A DNA stretch of 64,000 bases from Thereva unica. Taxonomy: Eukaryota; Arthropoda; Insecta; Diptera; Therevidae. Shown one piece after another: positions 1 to 11,450 of the stretch. Position 1 is the first letter of the stretch; each line of letters begins with the position of its first letter. Location: contig OX465281.1 in assembly GCA_949987705.1 (NCBI GenBank), forward strand, positions 157,370,393 to 157,434,392, in the 5' to 3' direction. The notes under the pieces are model-generated. The model ran no database searches and was not told the origin of the DNA. It saw only the letters and a list, made by a program, of their open reading frames with translations. The translations under genes were made by a program, and so were the position numbers.

Positions 1-2
1 TC

Positions 3-176
3 ATTGTCTGCACTGCTGGCTTCGAAGTCGGTGAGTTGAAGATGGTTCGCCTGAAATTCCTCCCATTTCTCTTCAAGAGAGTTTAGTCGGGTTGTTAAGT
101 ACTCTCTTGTTTTCCTGTTGGCGGAGTCTTTTCTGAAGTTCCGGTAACTGGTCTGGATCTCTTCGCCTAAACGTTA
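3..176 (-). pseudogene. gag N-terminal remnant, BEL/Pao-like
   Basis: Read on the minus strand, this stretch keeps an open frame with RLNSLEEKWEEFQANH, the alpha-helical pattern (W..F...H..L) seen near the N-terminus of BEL/Pao Gag proteins. Compare the 'RRKRAELESQWQRFEEND' region in the BEL-1 Gag at 19.5 kb. The frame runs off the left window edge, so the rest of the element would lie outside. Upstream in its own orientation (180-380) the frame is lost. The match is based on pattern only, so a coiled-coil of another kind is possible. Confidence 0.4.
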
Positions 177-379
177 TTGTAAATCCAAAAGTCCATCCAT
201 CCTCGCGGAGTTGTGTTTTGTCTGGAAATTGTATTGAAACAATGGCGCTGGTACTGGTTGTATAGATGCTGCCTCCTAATTGATGGCTGATGGAATCGTT
301 GATGTCTCTACTGATGGTTGTAGTATGATGGGACCTGCTGGATGCACCTGGTATTACTCCAATTTGGACCTCTGGATGA

Positions 380-530
380 GTTCTAGAGTCTCAAATTACG
401 AGATGATGAGTAATGCACCTGGTTTTGCTCCAATTTGGACCTCTGGATGAGTTCTAGAGTCTCAAATTGCGAGATGATGAGTGTTGGATGATTGCGGCGT
501 CTCAATGGCGAGATGATGAGTGCAGGTTTG
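380..530. repeat. short tandem duplication (about 70-bp unit)
   Basis: The phrase 'ctctggatgagttctagagt' followed by 'ctcaaatt.cgagatgatgagt' occurs twice in direct order, about 72 bp apart, with a third degenerate copy ('gcgtctcaatggcgagatga') near 505. It lies just upstream of the gag remnant in that element's orientation and may be leader or variable Gag coding sequence. Confidence 0.7.
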
Positions 531-589
531 TTGACGTGATTCAACTGATAGCATAAACTTAACATATTGAATTGCTGCGTAAACAATTA

Positions 590-1119
590 TTGCCCAGGTA
601 ACATACAAAATTGCTACCTAAGCAAAATTGTTTCCATAAAAATCGAAATATTTTTGATCCATTGCGGCTGGAACGGAAGATTCGTTGTGCGCGTGTTTTG
701 ATCGTTGTTTGTTGGTTGACGATAATTTTTTGCATTTCTTAACACCATACAAAAGAACTATTATTTTTTAAAAATTATTTTCTTCACAGTCCATTCTGAA
801 GTTCCTATGACCAGCCCCTTTATGGTGAAAAGTGTAGATGGTGAAATTTCAAACAATATTGAATAAAAATACTATGGCAGTTTGACACAACTCACACATG
901 ATGTGTCTAAAATCCATACTGAAAAAAGAACCTCTAAATTTTGGTTAGTAAAAATACTGCCTCACCCAAAACTAAACCAAAATTTCATTTTAGATATCCT
1001 TACTGATCGAAACAATAAAAATATTTCTTCGTGGAGGTATCATTTATTTAATTTAGCCTGATAAACTGGTATTTTAATACCTTTACTGGCTAGTATTTTT
1101 TAAATTCTTATTAAAATAA
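590..1119. other. AT-rich spacer, nothing recognised
   Basis: No coding frame, repeat or terminal motif could be supported here. The sequence is AT-rich with short homopolymers. Confidence 0.5.
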
Positions 1120-1589
1120 TTATTAGATAAAAAAACTTTTTAATATAACACGTTTTTATAACGAACTAAAAAGTATAAAATAATGGCACTATCCCCATAC
1201 AGATTTAGAGCCTCAAACATATTTCTAACACCATACAGATAGTCCTGAAAATTTGTGATTGTGAATTTGTAATAGCTATGAAAATATATGTAAAATTTTA
1301 AACGAAAAAACGTGGGGCGCATGCTATAGACAATAGTAAGGAGTGTAGAGTAGCTGGGTTGAGAAATCATTCGCATCAATAATATATACGCCCCACGGTT
1401 TTTCGTTTAAAATTTTACATATATTTTCATAGCTATTACAAATTCACAATCACAAATTTTCAGGACTATCTGTATGGTGTTAGAAATATGTTTGAGGTTC
1501 TAAATCTGTATGGGGATAGTGCCATTATTTTATACTTTTTAGTTCGTTATAAAAACGTGTTATATTAAAAAGTTTTTTTTATCTAATAA
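1120..1589. repeat. foldback element with ~200-bp inverted arms
   Basis: The left arm 1120-1319 (starting ttattagataaaaaaac) is repeated almost perfectly as its reverse complement at 1390-1589 (ending gttttttttatctaataa). A ~70-bp unique spacer separates them. The arms differ at only a few positions, such as 'gagcctcaaac' versus 'gaggttctaaa' and T-run length. This is typical of foldback or long-TIR MITE elements, or of an inverted duplication. A short frame on each arm is an artefact of the palindrome. No clear target duplication is seen; the right end abuts the next repeat element. Confidence 0.85.
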
Positions 1590-3566
1590 CTAGCAAAAAC
1601 CCGTGTGCGTTGCAACGCCTTTCAATGAAATAAGATTATGGGGACACAGTCTGCGATAGGAAAATGATATAGTGAAAAAAGAACAAATCTGTGAAAATTG
1701 ATTTTGGGAGATGACCGCCATGGACCAAATGATATATTGAGTATACTACATTACCTATGGTGTTCTACTTATCATACTCTTTCATTTGATACCCATCTCG
1801 AAGGGGTTGTGAAGAAAATGGTAATCCGCCCTCTGGAGATGACCGCCATTTACCAAACGATATATTGAGTATACTATATTGCTTATATTGTTCTACTTAT
1901 CATAGCCTTTCATTTGATACCCATGTCTCGGGTGTTGTGAAGAAAATGGTAAACCGCCCTTTTGAGATGGCCGCCATGGACCAAATTATAAATTGAGTAT
2001 ACTATATTGCTTATGGTGTTCTACTTTTCATAGCCTTTCATGTGATACCCATGTCTCGGGTGTTGTGAAGAAAATGGTAACCCGCCCTCTTGAGATGGCC
2101 GCCATGAATCTAAAGACACAGTCTATGGCAATGTTCTTATAATGCCCTTTCATTTGATACCAATGTCGAGGGGGTAGTGAAGAAAATGATCATCCGCCCT
2201 CTTCAGATGACCGCCATGGACCAAACGATATATTGAGTATACTATATTGCTTATGGTGTTCTACTTATCATACCCTTTCATTTGAAATCCATGTCGAGGG
2301 GTGTGAAGATAATGGTAATCCAACCTCTGGAGATGGCCGCTATGGGCCAAACGATATATTGAGTATACTATATTGCTTATGTGTTCTACTTATCATACTC
2401 TCTCATTTGATACCCATCTCGAAAGGGTTGTGAAGAAAACGGTAGTCCGCCCGCTTGAGATAATCGCCATGGACGAACCGATATATTGAGTATACTATAT
2501 TGCCTATGGTGTTCTCCTTGTCATACTCTTTCATTTGATATCCATGACGAAGGTGTTGTGAAGAAAATGGTAATCCGCATTCTTGAGGTGGCCGCTATGG
2601 ACCAAGCGACATATTGAGTATACTATATTGCTTATATTGTTCTACTTATCATACTCTTTCATTGGATACCCATTTCGAAGGGGTTGTGAAGATAATGGTC
2701 ATCTGCTCTCTTGAGATGACTGCCATGGACCAAACGATATATTGAGTATACTATATTGCCTTTGGTGTTCTACTTACCATACCCTTTCATTTGATATCCA
2801 TGTCGAGGGGTTGTAAAGAAAATGGTAATCCGCCCTCTTGAGATGGCTGCTATGGACCAAACGCCTGCTTTTCTATTGAAATTTTGCTATAAACCTCACG
2901 GAGCCCGAGACCTTTCCTTCAGATATGAATTTTACACAGATTAAATGCCTCAAAGAACATGGGTCTTGCGTCGGCCGCCATGAATCGGTATATTGAGTCT
3001 ACTACATTGCTTATTGTATTCTACTTATCATACCCTTTAATTTGATACCCATTTTGATAGGGTTGTGAAGAAAGTGGTAATCCGGCCTCTTTAGACGGCC
3101 GCCATGGATCTAAAGATATATTTTGTATACTACATTGCTTATTGTATTCTACTTATCATACCCTTTCATTTGATACCCATGTCGAGGTGGTTGTGAAGAA
3201 AGTGGTACACCGCCCTCTTGAGACGGCCGCCATGGATCATTTTAGTTTCAATAGCGTCATGGCCTACCTATTGTTTGACAGCTGCGTAAATTTGAAATTT
3301 TCATTAAATGTAATGATTCAATTTAATGACAATTTTACATTTGTCAAACAATAGGTAGGCCATGAAGCTATTGAAACTAAAATGAAGTGAAAATTCCTAA
3401 AATTACCATTTTTTTGTTTTTTCAGGCAATTTTTTTAATTTTTCTCTCCGTAAGAACCATCCTCGTACTTCAACGAATATTCAAAAAAAAATTAGTCCAA
3501 TAGGTCCAGCCGTTCTCGAGTTTTGCGCTTACCAACACATTTAGCGATTCATTTTTATATTATAGA
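1590..3566. repeat. dispersed repeat element with internal minisatellite (~125-bp monomer)
   Basis: It opens with 'ctagcaaaaacccgtgtgcg' and closes with 'gtccagccgttctcgagttt...cattttta.attatagat', modules that bracket an abundant class of non-coding insect repeats (recalled from general knowledge). The middle, ~1700-2870 and 2990-3240, is about a dozen copies of a monomer containing 'gatatattgagtatactata', 'cataccctttcatttgatac' and 'gagatggccgccatggacc'. Copies diverge by roughly 10-20 percent. Short frames within it come from the periodicity and are not genes. Confidence 0.75.
3238..3386. mobile_element. short palindromic MITE
   Basis: A near-perfect hairpin. 'ttttagtttcaatagcgtca' and 'tggcctacctattgtttgac' at the left return inverted at the right as 'gtcaaacaataggtaggcca' and 'tgaagctattgaaactaaaa'. 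A related single arm occurs at ~57430-57535 next to the same minisatellite, so the two repeats travel together. Confidence 0.7.
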
Positions 3567-3990
3567 TTATTATCTGCTTTTTAGTCTTGTGTGCGACATT
3601 TTGCAATCACTTTTTAACATGGTCATGATATTATGACGGATACATGTGGAAAATTGTTACCTAAATCTACTAATAATATACCAATCTTTTTAATTTTGAT
3701 ATTCCTGAAAATTAAAATGAAGGAGTAAGCTAAATTAATTTTATATGATTTTTATTTCAATATTAGCTGCATCTCTTTTTTGATCATTTTTACTAGTTTC
3801 ACTCGTGAGTGCTCGCAACTACTCTTTTACTGAAAAGCGCTTAGCTGACTTTTGATTGTATTTAACTGCATTCTTCATATAAAAACATTTATAAATTAAA
3901 TTTGAGTCGTGATTATCTGAAACTTTTATCTTTCATTTTACTTTGAATAATTTACCGTATTAATTTAAATTATGTAACTGATACATGTGA
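3567..3990. other. AT-rich spacer, nothing recognised
   Basis: No supported gene or repeat. It lies between the two minisatellite fields. Confidence 0.5.
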
Positions 3991-5560
3991 AGGTTGTTGT
4001 AAAGTTAGGCAATCCACCAGTTTATGCCAGCCGCCAAGTTAAATTTACAATGACCTCATATAGCTTATTGTATTCTACTTATCACACCCTTTTCAGTAGT
4101 ACCTACGTCGCGGGTGTTGTGATGAAAATGGTAAGCCGTGCTCTGTAGAGAATGGTAACCCACCCTCCTGAGTAGGTCGCCATGGACCTAATGATGTTCT
4201 GAGTATATTGTATTGCTTATGGTGTTTTACTTATCATACCCTTTCATTTGATACCCATGTCGAAAGGGTTCTGAAGAGAATGGCAACCGGCCCTCCTGAG
4301 GAGGTCGCCATGGATCTAAGGACATAGCTTATTGCATTACTTTTGATGCCCTTTCGTTTGATACCCATGTCGAGGGGGTGTGAAGAAAATGTTAATCCGT
4401 TCTCTTGAGATGGCCGCCATGGACCAAACGAAATATTGAGGATAATATATTGCTTATGGTATTCTACTTATCATACCCTTTCATTTGACACTCATGTCGA
4501 AAGGGTTCTGAAGAGAATGGTAACCCACCCTCCTGAGTAGGCCGCCATGGACCCAATGAGGTTCTTAGTATATTGTATTGCTTATGTTGTTTTACTTATC
4601 ATACCCTTTCATTTGATACCCATGTCGAAAGGGTTCTGAAGAGAATGGTAACCGGCCCTCCTGAGGAGGTCGCCATGGATCTAAGGACATAGCTTATTGC
4701 ATTACTTTTGATGCCCTTTCGTTTGATACCCATGTCGAGGGGGTGTGAAGAAAATTTTAATCCGTTCTCTTGAGATGGCCGCCATGGACCAAACGAAATA
4801 TTGAGGATAATATATTGCTTATGGTATTCTACTTATCATACCCTTTCATTTGACACTCATGTCGAAAGGGTTCTGAAGAGAATGGTAACCCACCCTCCTG
4901 AGTAGGCCGCCATGGACCCAATGAGGTTCTGAGTATATTGTATTGCTTATGTTGTTTTACATATCATACCCTTTCATTTGATACCCATGTCGAAAGGGTT
5001 CTGAAGAGAATGGTAACCGGCCCTCCTGAGGAGGTCGCCATGGATCTAAGGACATAGCTTATTGCATTACTTTTGATGCCCTTTCGTTTGATACCCATGT
5101 CGAGGGGGTGTGAAGAAAATGTTAATCCGTTCTCTTGAGATGGCCGCCATGGACCAAACGAAATATTGAGGATAATATATTGCTTATGGTATTCTACTTA
5201 TCATACCCTTTCATTTGACACTCATGTCGAAAAGGTTCTGAAGAGAATGGTAACCCACCCTCCTAAGTAGGCCGCCATGGACCCAATGAGGTTCTGAGTA
5301 TATTGTATTGCTTATGTTGTTTTACTTATCATACCCTTTCATTTGATACCCATATAGAGCGGGTTGTGAAGAAAATGGTAATCCGCCCTCTGGAGATGAC
5401 CGCCATGGACCAAACGATAAATTGAGTATACTATATTGCTTATGGTGTTCTACTAAACGTACCATTTCATTTGATATCCATGTTGAAGGGTTTGTGAAGA
5501 ATATTTCAATCCGCCCTCCTGAGACGGCCTCCATGGACTAAAGGTATGTACCATATTGCA
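3990..5560. repeat. minisatellite array with higher-order period of ~365 bp
   Basis: The monomers belong to the family at 1700-3240. From ~4180 to 5310 they are organised in blocks of three monomer variants: one with 'gaggaggtcgccatggatct', one with 'gatggccgccatggaccaaa', one with 'gtaggccgccatggacccaa'. The phrase 'gtatattgtattgcttatg' marks the block start near 4203, 4567, 4933 and 5296, a period of about 365 bp. Blocks are far more alike than neighbouring monomers, so amplification by block was recent. Confidence 0.8.
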
Positions 5561-5880
5561 TTGTCATCACAGCTAAAGCTGTGTGCAAAATTTCACCATG
5601 ATAGGATATCCGGAAGTATTTGAAAAATCGAATGCAAAATTTGTTCCGTGAAGAAAACAGTAATCCGTCCTCTATAGTCCTCCGCCATGGATCTAACGAT
5701 ATAATGAGTATACCATATTGCATTGTCATCGGAGCTGAAGCTGTGTGCAAAATTTCAGGGTGATCGGGTAACCGGAAGTAGTCAAAAAATCGATTGCAAG
5801 ATTTGTACCGGACAAACAGACAGACAGGAAAGCGAGCTAATAAAAACGTTTTAAAAATACTTGTCAATAAAGGTAAAGTT
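5560..5880. repeat. tail repeats of the minisatellite element
   Basis: Two related ~125-bp units carry 'agctgtgtgcaaaatttca', a 'gatcgg...accggaagta' segment and 'gattgcaagatttgtaccgg', ending in 'cagacagacaggaaagcgag'. The same module recurs in decayed form at ~12000-12130. It is non-coding. Confidence 0.6.
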
Positions 5881-5889
5881 TCATAACTA

Positions 5890-7170
5890 AAATCAAAAAC
5901 CTGCGTAAACAATTTGAATTTAAAATTATCAAAATATAACGAAGAAAAATATGAGTGACTCATATTTCAGCCAATTATCTTAACGGTCGCATCTTGAGAA
6001 AACCGAAACTCATTCGGTCATCTAGAACAAGCAACATTGGAAGTGGTTTGTACTTGGTGCGACTTACGGTTTAAAATTCATCTACAACGATTCAAACGTG
6101 ATACCAATATCAAACTGCTGAATTTTGTAGAAACATTTTCGGACAAACGAGTCAGCATTTTCCTTGGATGACAACACATAAGGGGAAAAGTGTATCATTC
6201 TAATTCGGGAAAAAAATCAATTTATACAAAAGCGACATTCATTGAAATCCGATCTCTATTGATACTTCCTGAGAAAGTAACATCCAATGTTTTTGAAGTG
6301 TTAACTTCTTTAGGCGCGTTTGGCACTTTTTCGCTGGGGGTAAAATAAAGAATTCGCGACACGCGTACTTTGTTGCACACCCGTTTCTGGACACTTGCTG
6401 CAATGATGGTGACACGCGCACTTTGTTGCACACCCGTATCTGGCTACTTGTGCCTAAACAGCTGTCTAGAGCATGGAAACTTTTGGTTGAGCTCCACTTA
6501 CAAACAGCAGCGCTCCAGCTCCACTTACAAATAGCCCGTGCTTGGTGGGAGGGATTGGGTTGGAATGTTGCAATGCAGAAGCTGCTCTCAGCATTCATTT
6601 CATATTCTGGCAATGCAGACGCCACTCTCAAAATCCATGTCATATTCTCGCTCCCATTCATTTCATATTTTCTCAATGCAGACGCCGTGCTGAAGCGCCG
6701 TTGACAAACTGTGAAGCGAATGACTTCATTTGAAAATTCCAAAGCTTTCCGGAGATATTAGCAAAACTGTAACTGTTAAGTAGTTGTCAGACTTGACCAA
6801 AAAGAACAAATTTTGTGGTAACTACTGGAAATCCCGGGATAAACCGCAATTTCCTGAAACTGTATCACGCGTAGAAAACAATTCCCCGTCAAAAAGTGCT
6901 AATCCAAGGTTTGAAAAGTTCGCGCTGTTTGTAAAGGGTAACCAAATTTTGAAAGGTTTGGATTTTGACAAATGATGTTTTTTTCGAAGACTATCGCTGT
7001 GCAGAACGCAAAAAATATCACTTCGTTAAGAACGGGTTTCATTGCATCGAGTTTATTAGATATTAAGAAAACTTGTCAATTTAAGGTCTTTCTGACAATT
7101 AGCCGACCGAATATTATGAAATTTTTTTCAGATCATTTCTTCGTTAATATTTTTTTTTCGGAACCTCAAT
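5890..7170. other. unassigned repeat-derived region
   Basis: No convincing gene. The phrase 'actttgttgcacacccgt.tctgg' is duplicated at ~6368 and ~6418. The string 'aacttctttaggcgcgtt' at ~6302 is also present at ~43650, marking a dispersed repeat. Overlapping frames on both strands at 6222-6742 are rich in low-complexity repeats and show no domain. Confidence 0.45.
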
Positions 7171-7174
7171 GAAG

Positions 7175-8605
7175 TCGATTTAGTTTTTTTTCTTCAGTTC
7201 GCGCGGTATCGTGCAGGTACAAAAATCATAAACGTTTAAACAAAAAAAAAACGGTTCGACAGAATTTTATGAAAATCTGGTTTTGGTTAATACTCTTCGA
7301 ACGGCACGTCAACTAAGTCGATATCTTTTATAGTTCGCGAGATATCGTGAAGGTACAAAAATCACTTATGTCATTCAAACGAAAAAACCGCTCGACCGAA
7401 TATTGTAAAAATCTTTTGAGATTATATTGTCGCACCCCAAGTAAGTCAATATCCTTCGTGGTTCGGCGATATCGTGAAGGTACAAAAATCACTTATGCCG
7501 CTTAAACAAAAAAACGGCTCGACCGAATTTTTGGTTAATACTCTTCGAACGACCCCTCAACGAAGTCGATATCTTTTTTGGTTCGTGCCAGGGGCGGATC
7601 CACAGGGGGGGCGATGGGGGCGATCGCCCCCCTAAAATAAAAATAAAAATAAAATTTTAGCATTTCAGCCTCAACCTCTTTTTCATTTCACTCAGATTTC
7701 ATTTTATTTCTTAGATATATCTCGAAGTTGAAGCATTCAAACAGTATATTTTTAAATACATATTCACAAGTTCATTAACATATAAACACTACAAATAATA
7801 AATATCCTTAAAATTTTTTATTACTCAGATCGCCCCCCCTAAAAAACTTTTCTAGATCCGCCCTTGGTTCGTGCGATATCGTGCAGGAAAAAATGACCAC
7901 ATACGTACACACACACACTCATACTTCCTCCCAATTCTTTGCTAAAAATGCTCCTGGGATCTTGAAAGATGAAAATACGTCGAAATTTTCGATTTCGATT
8001 TTCGGACCGATTACAATAACTTCCTATACTGGAAAGTTAAAAAACGGCTAGGCCGAATTTCATGAAAATCTTTTCCGATCATATTTCGGTTAATACGCTT
8101 CGAACGACACCTCAGTCAAGTTAATATCATATTTGGTTTGTGTTCTATAGAGCATGTGCAAAAATCACTTACGCCCTTTAAACACAGATGCCGCTCGATC
8201 GAATTTTACGAAAATCTTTTCAAACTGTACTTTCGCTAATACGCTACGATCGGCACCTCAAAGAAGTCGGTATCATGGTTGGTTCCTGCTATATCGTGCA
8301 GGTACAAAAATCACTTACGTCGCTTAAACAAAAAAAACGGCTGGACCGAATTTCATGAAAATCTGTTCAGATCATATTTCGGTTAATACGCTTCGAACGA
8401 CACCTCAACGATGTCGATATCAGTTTTGGTTCGCGCGATATCGTGCAGGAAAAAATGACCACATCCGTACGCACACACACATACTTCCTCCCAATTTTAA
8501 AATGCTCCTGGGACCTTGAAAGATGAAAATACGTTGAAATTTTCGATTTCGGTTTTCGGATCGATTACAATAACTTCCTATACTGGGAAGTTAATAAGTT
8601 TCTGC
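7175..8605. repeat. tandem repeat field, ~130-bp units with a 562-bp duplication
   Basis: Units carry 'gatatcgtgcaggtacaaaa', 'atcacttatg.cgcttaaac', 'aacggctcgaccgaatttta' and 'tacgcttcgaacgacacctc'. A larger block beginning 'cgatatcgtgcaggaaaaaa' and running through 'gctcctgggacctt' to 'taacttcctatactgg' occurs at ~7873-8035 and again at ~8435-8590. There is no coding frame. Confidence 0.75.
7589..7866. mobile_element. hAT-type MITE (278 bp)
   Basis: The terminal inverted repeats are caggggcggatcca and, inverted at the right end, caagggcggatcta. The element is flanked by the exact 8-bp direct repeat gttcgtgc (7581-7588 and 7867-7874), the target-duplication length of hAT elements. The subterminal C/G runs (gggggggcgatgggggcgat / atcgccccccct) also pair. 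It sits inside a unit of the 7.2-8.6 kb tandem field, so it is younger than that unit. Confidence 0.9.
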
Positions 8606-8874
8606 TAACATTACATCAATCATAGAGAGTGCATACAGACTATAGTTCAGTTTATTCAAATTTATATTTCCTACATTACTTCAAACTTACATTAATTCCA
8701 CTTAACTAATTTCAACTCTAGATATGCAATAGCTAACCTACAGTTCTACCTTGCTGTACCCTACAATTCAAGTATTTTTCCATCTACTGAAGCTACTTAT
8801 TGTACATCCCTATTACTCAAATTAAATTGTTTAAAATATTTCTATTGATCATATTCTACTTTTGTTTTATACAT

Positions 8875-9380
8875 TTAGAATTTTACTACAGAAAGGAAAG
8901 TGTTGTGTCCATAACTTTTACGGAGATTTATGAGTTTTACGATTTTTTTCTGTTTCTCACCTCTATGTTTCTGACAAATGCTGTAAGACGAAATTATTTC
9001 TTCTATATCTGAATTGCATCCTGGCCAATTCATTAGACTTCTTGCTCGAGCTTTGGTTTGCTCAATTCTCAAGTGTGGAGAATGCAGGATTTCCAAAATT
9101 TCGGCTCTTAATGATACCGGTACGATCACTCTTTCATTAAAAAATATCAACCCATCTTCAGTGCCTTAATTCATTTTTATACTTCTAATAGAACTTAATT
9201 AACTCTTTCAATTGATTCTTTCTTTGTGGCCATCCCATTTTCATTACCTTTAATAATTCATTTAAAACTGGATCTTTAAGTGTTTCTTTTCTAAATATTT
9301 CCATCCTTGCCTCACTATATGTTTAATGTACTACTTCATTTAGATCATCAATTTCAGGACTATCACAATTCTCTATATAG
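8875..9380 (-). pseudogene. Ty3/gypsy pol remnant (RNase H-integrase linker and integrase zinc finger)
   Basis: The open part 8875-9150 reads VIVPVSLRAEILEILHSPH, LRIEQTKARARSLMNWPGCN and ..SICQKHRG. This is the H2C2 zinc-binding region at the front of gypsy integrases (H..H, then WPG, then C..C). Upstream on the minus strand (9150-9380) a broken frame shows DPVLNELLKVMKMGWP, typical of the linker between RNase H and integrase, with several stops. No LTR or other pol domain is seen nearby, so this is an old fragment. Confidence 0.75.
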
Positions 9381-9870
9381 GGTGTATTAGCGAGAATGTC
9401 GAAACACCTGGCTGTGGATAGGTCTTGAATAGACGAACTAAAAATCATGGGGGGGGGGGAATCGTAACGGTTTATCCGTTAGGGCGTTTTGAATTTTTTT
9501 TTTGGTAGAAGTTTACTTATTACCCTGTATTTTTGTAATCCTATTAGATATTTTCATGAATAAGGCAGCAATCAACGTAGAATACCCATCTATTTAAACC
9601 TGTAACAGTCAAAGGATCAACCCACCAACATCCACAATTATGAGTCATCAAAGACAAAATTTTGTTGTTTTTTTTTACTAAAATTTACACTTCAACGAAA
9701 TAGAGCAAATTTCACCATTAAAATAGCTAATAACTTCAACAGTAAAGGCCGTAGCATAATAGTTGTTAGACATTATTCATGGGAAATTGTCCAAGCTTTC
9801 CAATTTTGTAAAAAAAGATGGTTGAAGTGGAAATTTTAGTGAAAAAAAAACACTTGGTTCTACGTGGCCT
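9370..9870. repeat. dispersed repeat shared with 43940-44230
   Basis: 'gggtgtatt.g' followed by 'ctgtggataggt' at ~9378-9423 matches the reverse complement of 44170-44225. 'aaattgtccaagctttccaa' plus 'gatggttgaagtggaaattt' at ~9785-9840 matches 43960-44040 in direct orientation. Both places are decayed copies of one unnamed repeat. A G9 run occurs at ~9451. Confidence 0.55.
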
Positions 9871-10197
9871 TATCGTTCTTATTAATTAAATTGAATTATC
9901 GACTCGAACCGCCGTTGACGCCCGTTGATCGTGCTCCCGTTTCTCTTATAATATCAACAGTTGTTGTTCTTAATCCTCCCTTTTTCCTTGATTACGTGAT
10001 AATAGTGCCGTGAGTGAGTGGTGGTGATTTATCTTATAAACATTATCTAATAAACAATAATATTCGTGAAAATTCTGAAAATTTCACTCAACACCACAGA
10101 AAATTCTTAACTTGGACTTTGGACTCTGGTGCCAACATAATTATTATAGCCACTCATTATTTTTCATTCAATTAAATAATCTCTTAAAATTTCAAAA

Positions 10198-11450
10198 TGT
10201 ACAAATGTAGAAACAGTACATGCTCTGCCGACAACAGCTCTTCCATCCACGGAGCGGAATGGATATCATGTAGTGGTGTTTGCAACAACACTTTCCATGT
10301 TTCATGCATTGGTCTGCCTCTCGCTTCACTCAGGTATGTGAACGAGTTTAAAAAATTCTTCAAATTCGCCGTGATTGCAAAGCGATAAACCTCTCGCATA
10401 TATTACTGGCGATCAAATCAAACAACAACAACATAATGGAACTGGCAGAGTCTCTTAATCAGTTTAAAAGCGACTTCGAAGCTTGCAGCGCGAAAGCTTT
10501 TAGCTCGGAGAAAAACACGCAGCTCTTAATACAAAACGTCGATGAGCTTTCGTGCGTTGTTGATGGTATCGACAATAATTCTAGAAATTATGCTAAAAAT
10601 TTTGAATCGATTAATTCTAAACTCGACAAGTTATCCAACAAGGATAATACTGAAATAGTCGACGAGGTTTCAAAGTTAATAAAATTCGAGCTGAATTCCA
10701 TCAACTCGGCGATTAAAAAAATTAAAATAGCTACAGATGGTAAGGCAGGCAAATCCAACAACGAAATGACGGATCTTTTCGCAAAAGCCTCCGTCTGCCT
10801 CGATAAACTCTCTACTTTCGACGACTCAATCACCCAGCTAAAAAAAGATTTGATGGCGCATTTTAGTCTTCTGGAGGCAGAATTGGCTACGGTAAAGTCC
10901 CTGTCGGTGGTTGATGGCCACTCAAATAACGACTCGACCCCTGATCCAGTCCTAGATCTGCCGATATCGCTTGCAAACGAGTTAGAGAAAGCTCAACTAC
11001 AGCGACGAGTGGATTTCAACCAACCAAAGCTACAACTGCGGCGATAACTTTACTCTTGGCCCTCCTAATCTCTACGTGCAGACGCTAGCGATCTCGTCCA
11101 GCCCATGTCTCTCTTTACCACCGTTGCATCTGCCCGAAGAGACAATCAGTAAATTCGGAACAACGTGGTCGTTAGAGGAATGGAATAGCAGACTAAAAAG
11201 GATTAACGTTGCGAACAAGCTGAACTCTGGAGTGCATAAAGTGGCAATAAACAAAAAAGTGGCAATAAACAAAAAACAACGCAAAACAAAAAAAGTACCA
11301 CGCAAAACCACGAGCAATACATCTAATTCAACGTACTTCCTCAAAGGCGCACCAGATCATGCGGATGCAAGATGGGTATGCAACGTGTTCAAAACTGATT
11401 TCGCCATCGTATTACTCCATTGTGAGGTAGCATCGGATAAAAAAAATATA
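10198..11450 (+). pseudogene. LINE ORF1: PHD-like finger plus coiled coil (5' part)
   Basis: The start ATG at 10198 opens MYKCRNSTCSADNSS, followed by WISCSGVCNNTFHVSCIGL, which is the Cys/His spacing of a PHD-type zinc finger. The frame then shifts near 10360, and residues from 10436 form a long helical Lys/Ser/Asp-rich coiled coil (SLNQFKSDFEACSAKAF ... FESINSKLDKLSN). A second shift near 11040 leads into 11076-11450, with DARWVCNVFKTDFAIVLLHC. After that the sequence is that of an inserted repeat. ORF1 proteins of this type bind RNA and form the ribonucleoprotein. At least two frameshifts make it non-functional. Confidence 0.75.

Noticed and set aside
1700..5500. Regular repeats that could suggest a CRISPR array
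   Set aside because: Units are ~125 bp, contiguous, with no constant short repeat/variable spacer pattern, and the setting is an insect genome.
6222..6742. 167-codon frame overlapping a second frame on each strand
   Set aside because: Built from repeated segments, no domain, overlapping frames in both directions; composition is repeat-derived.
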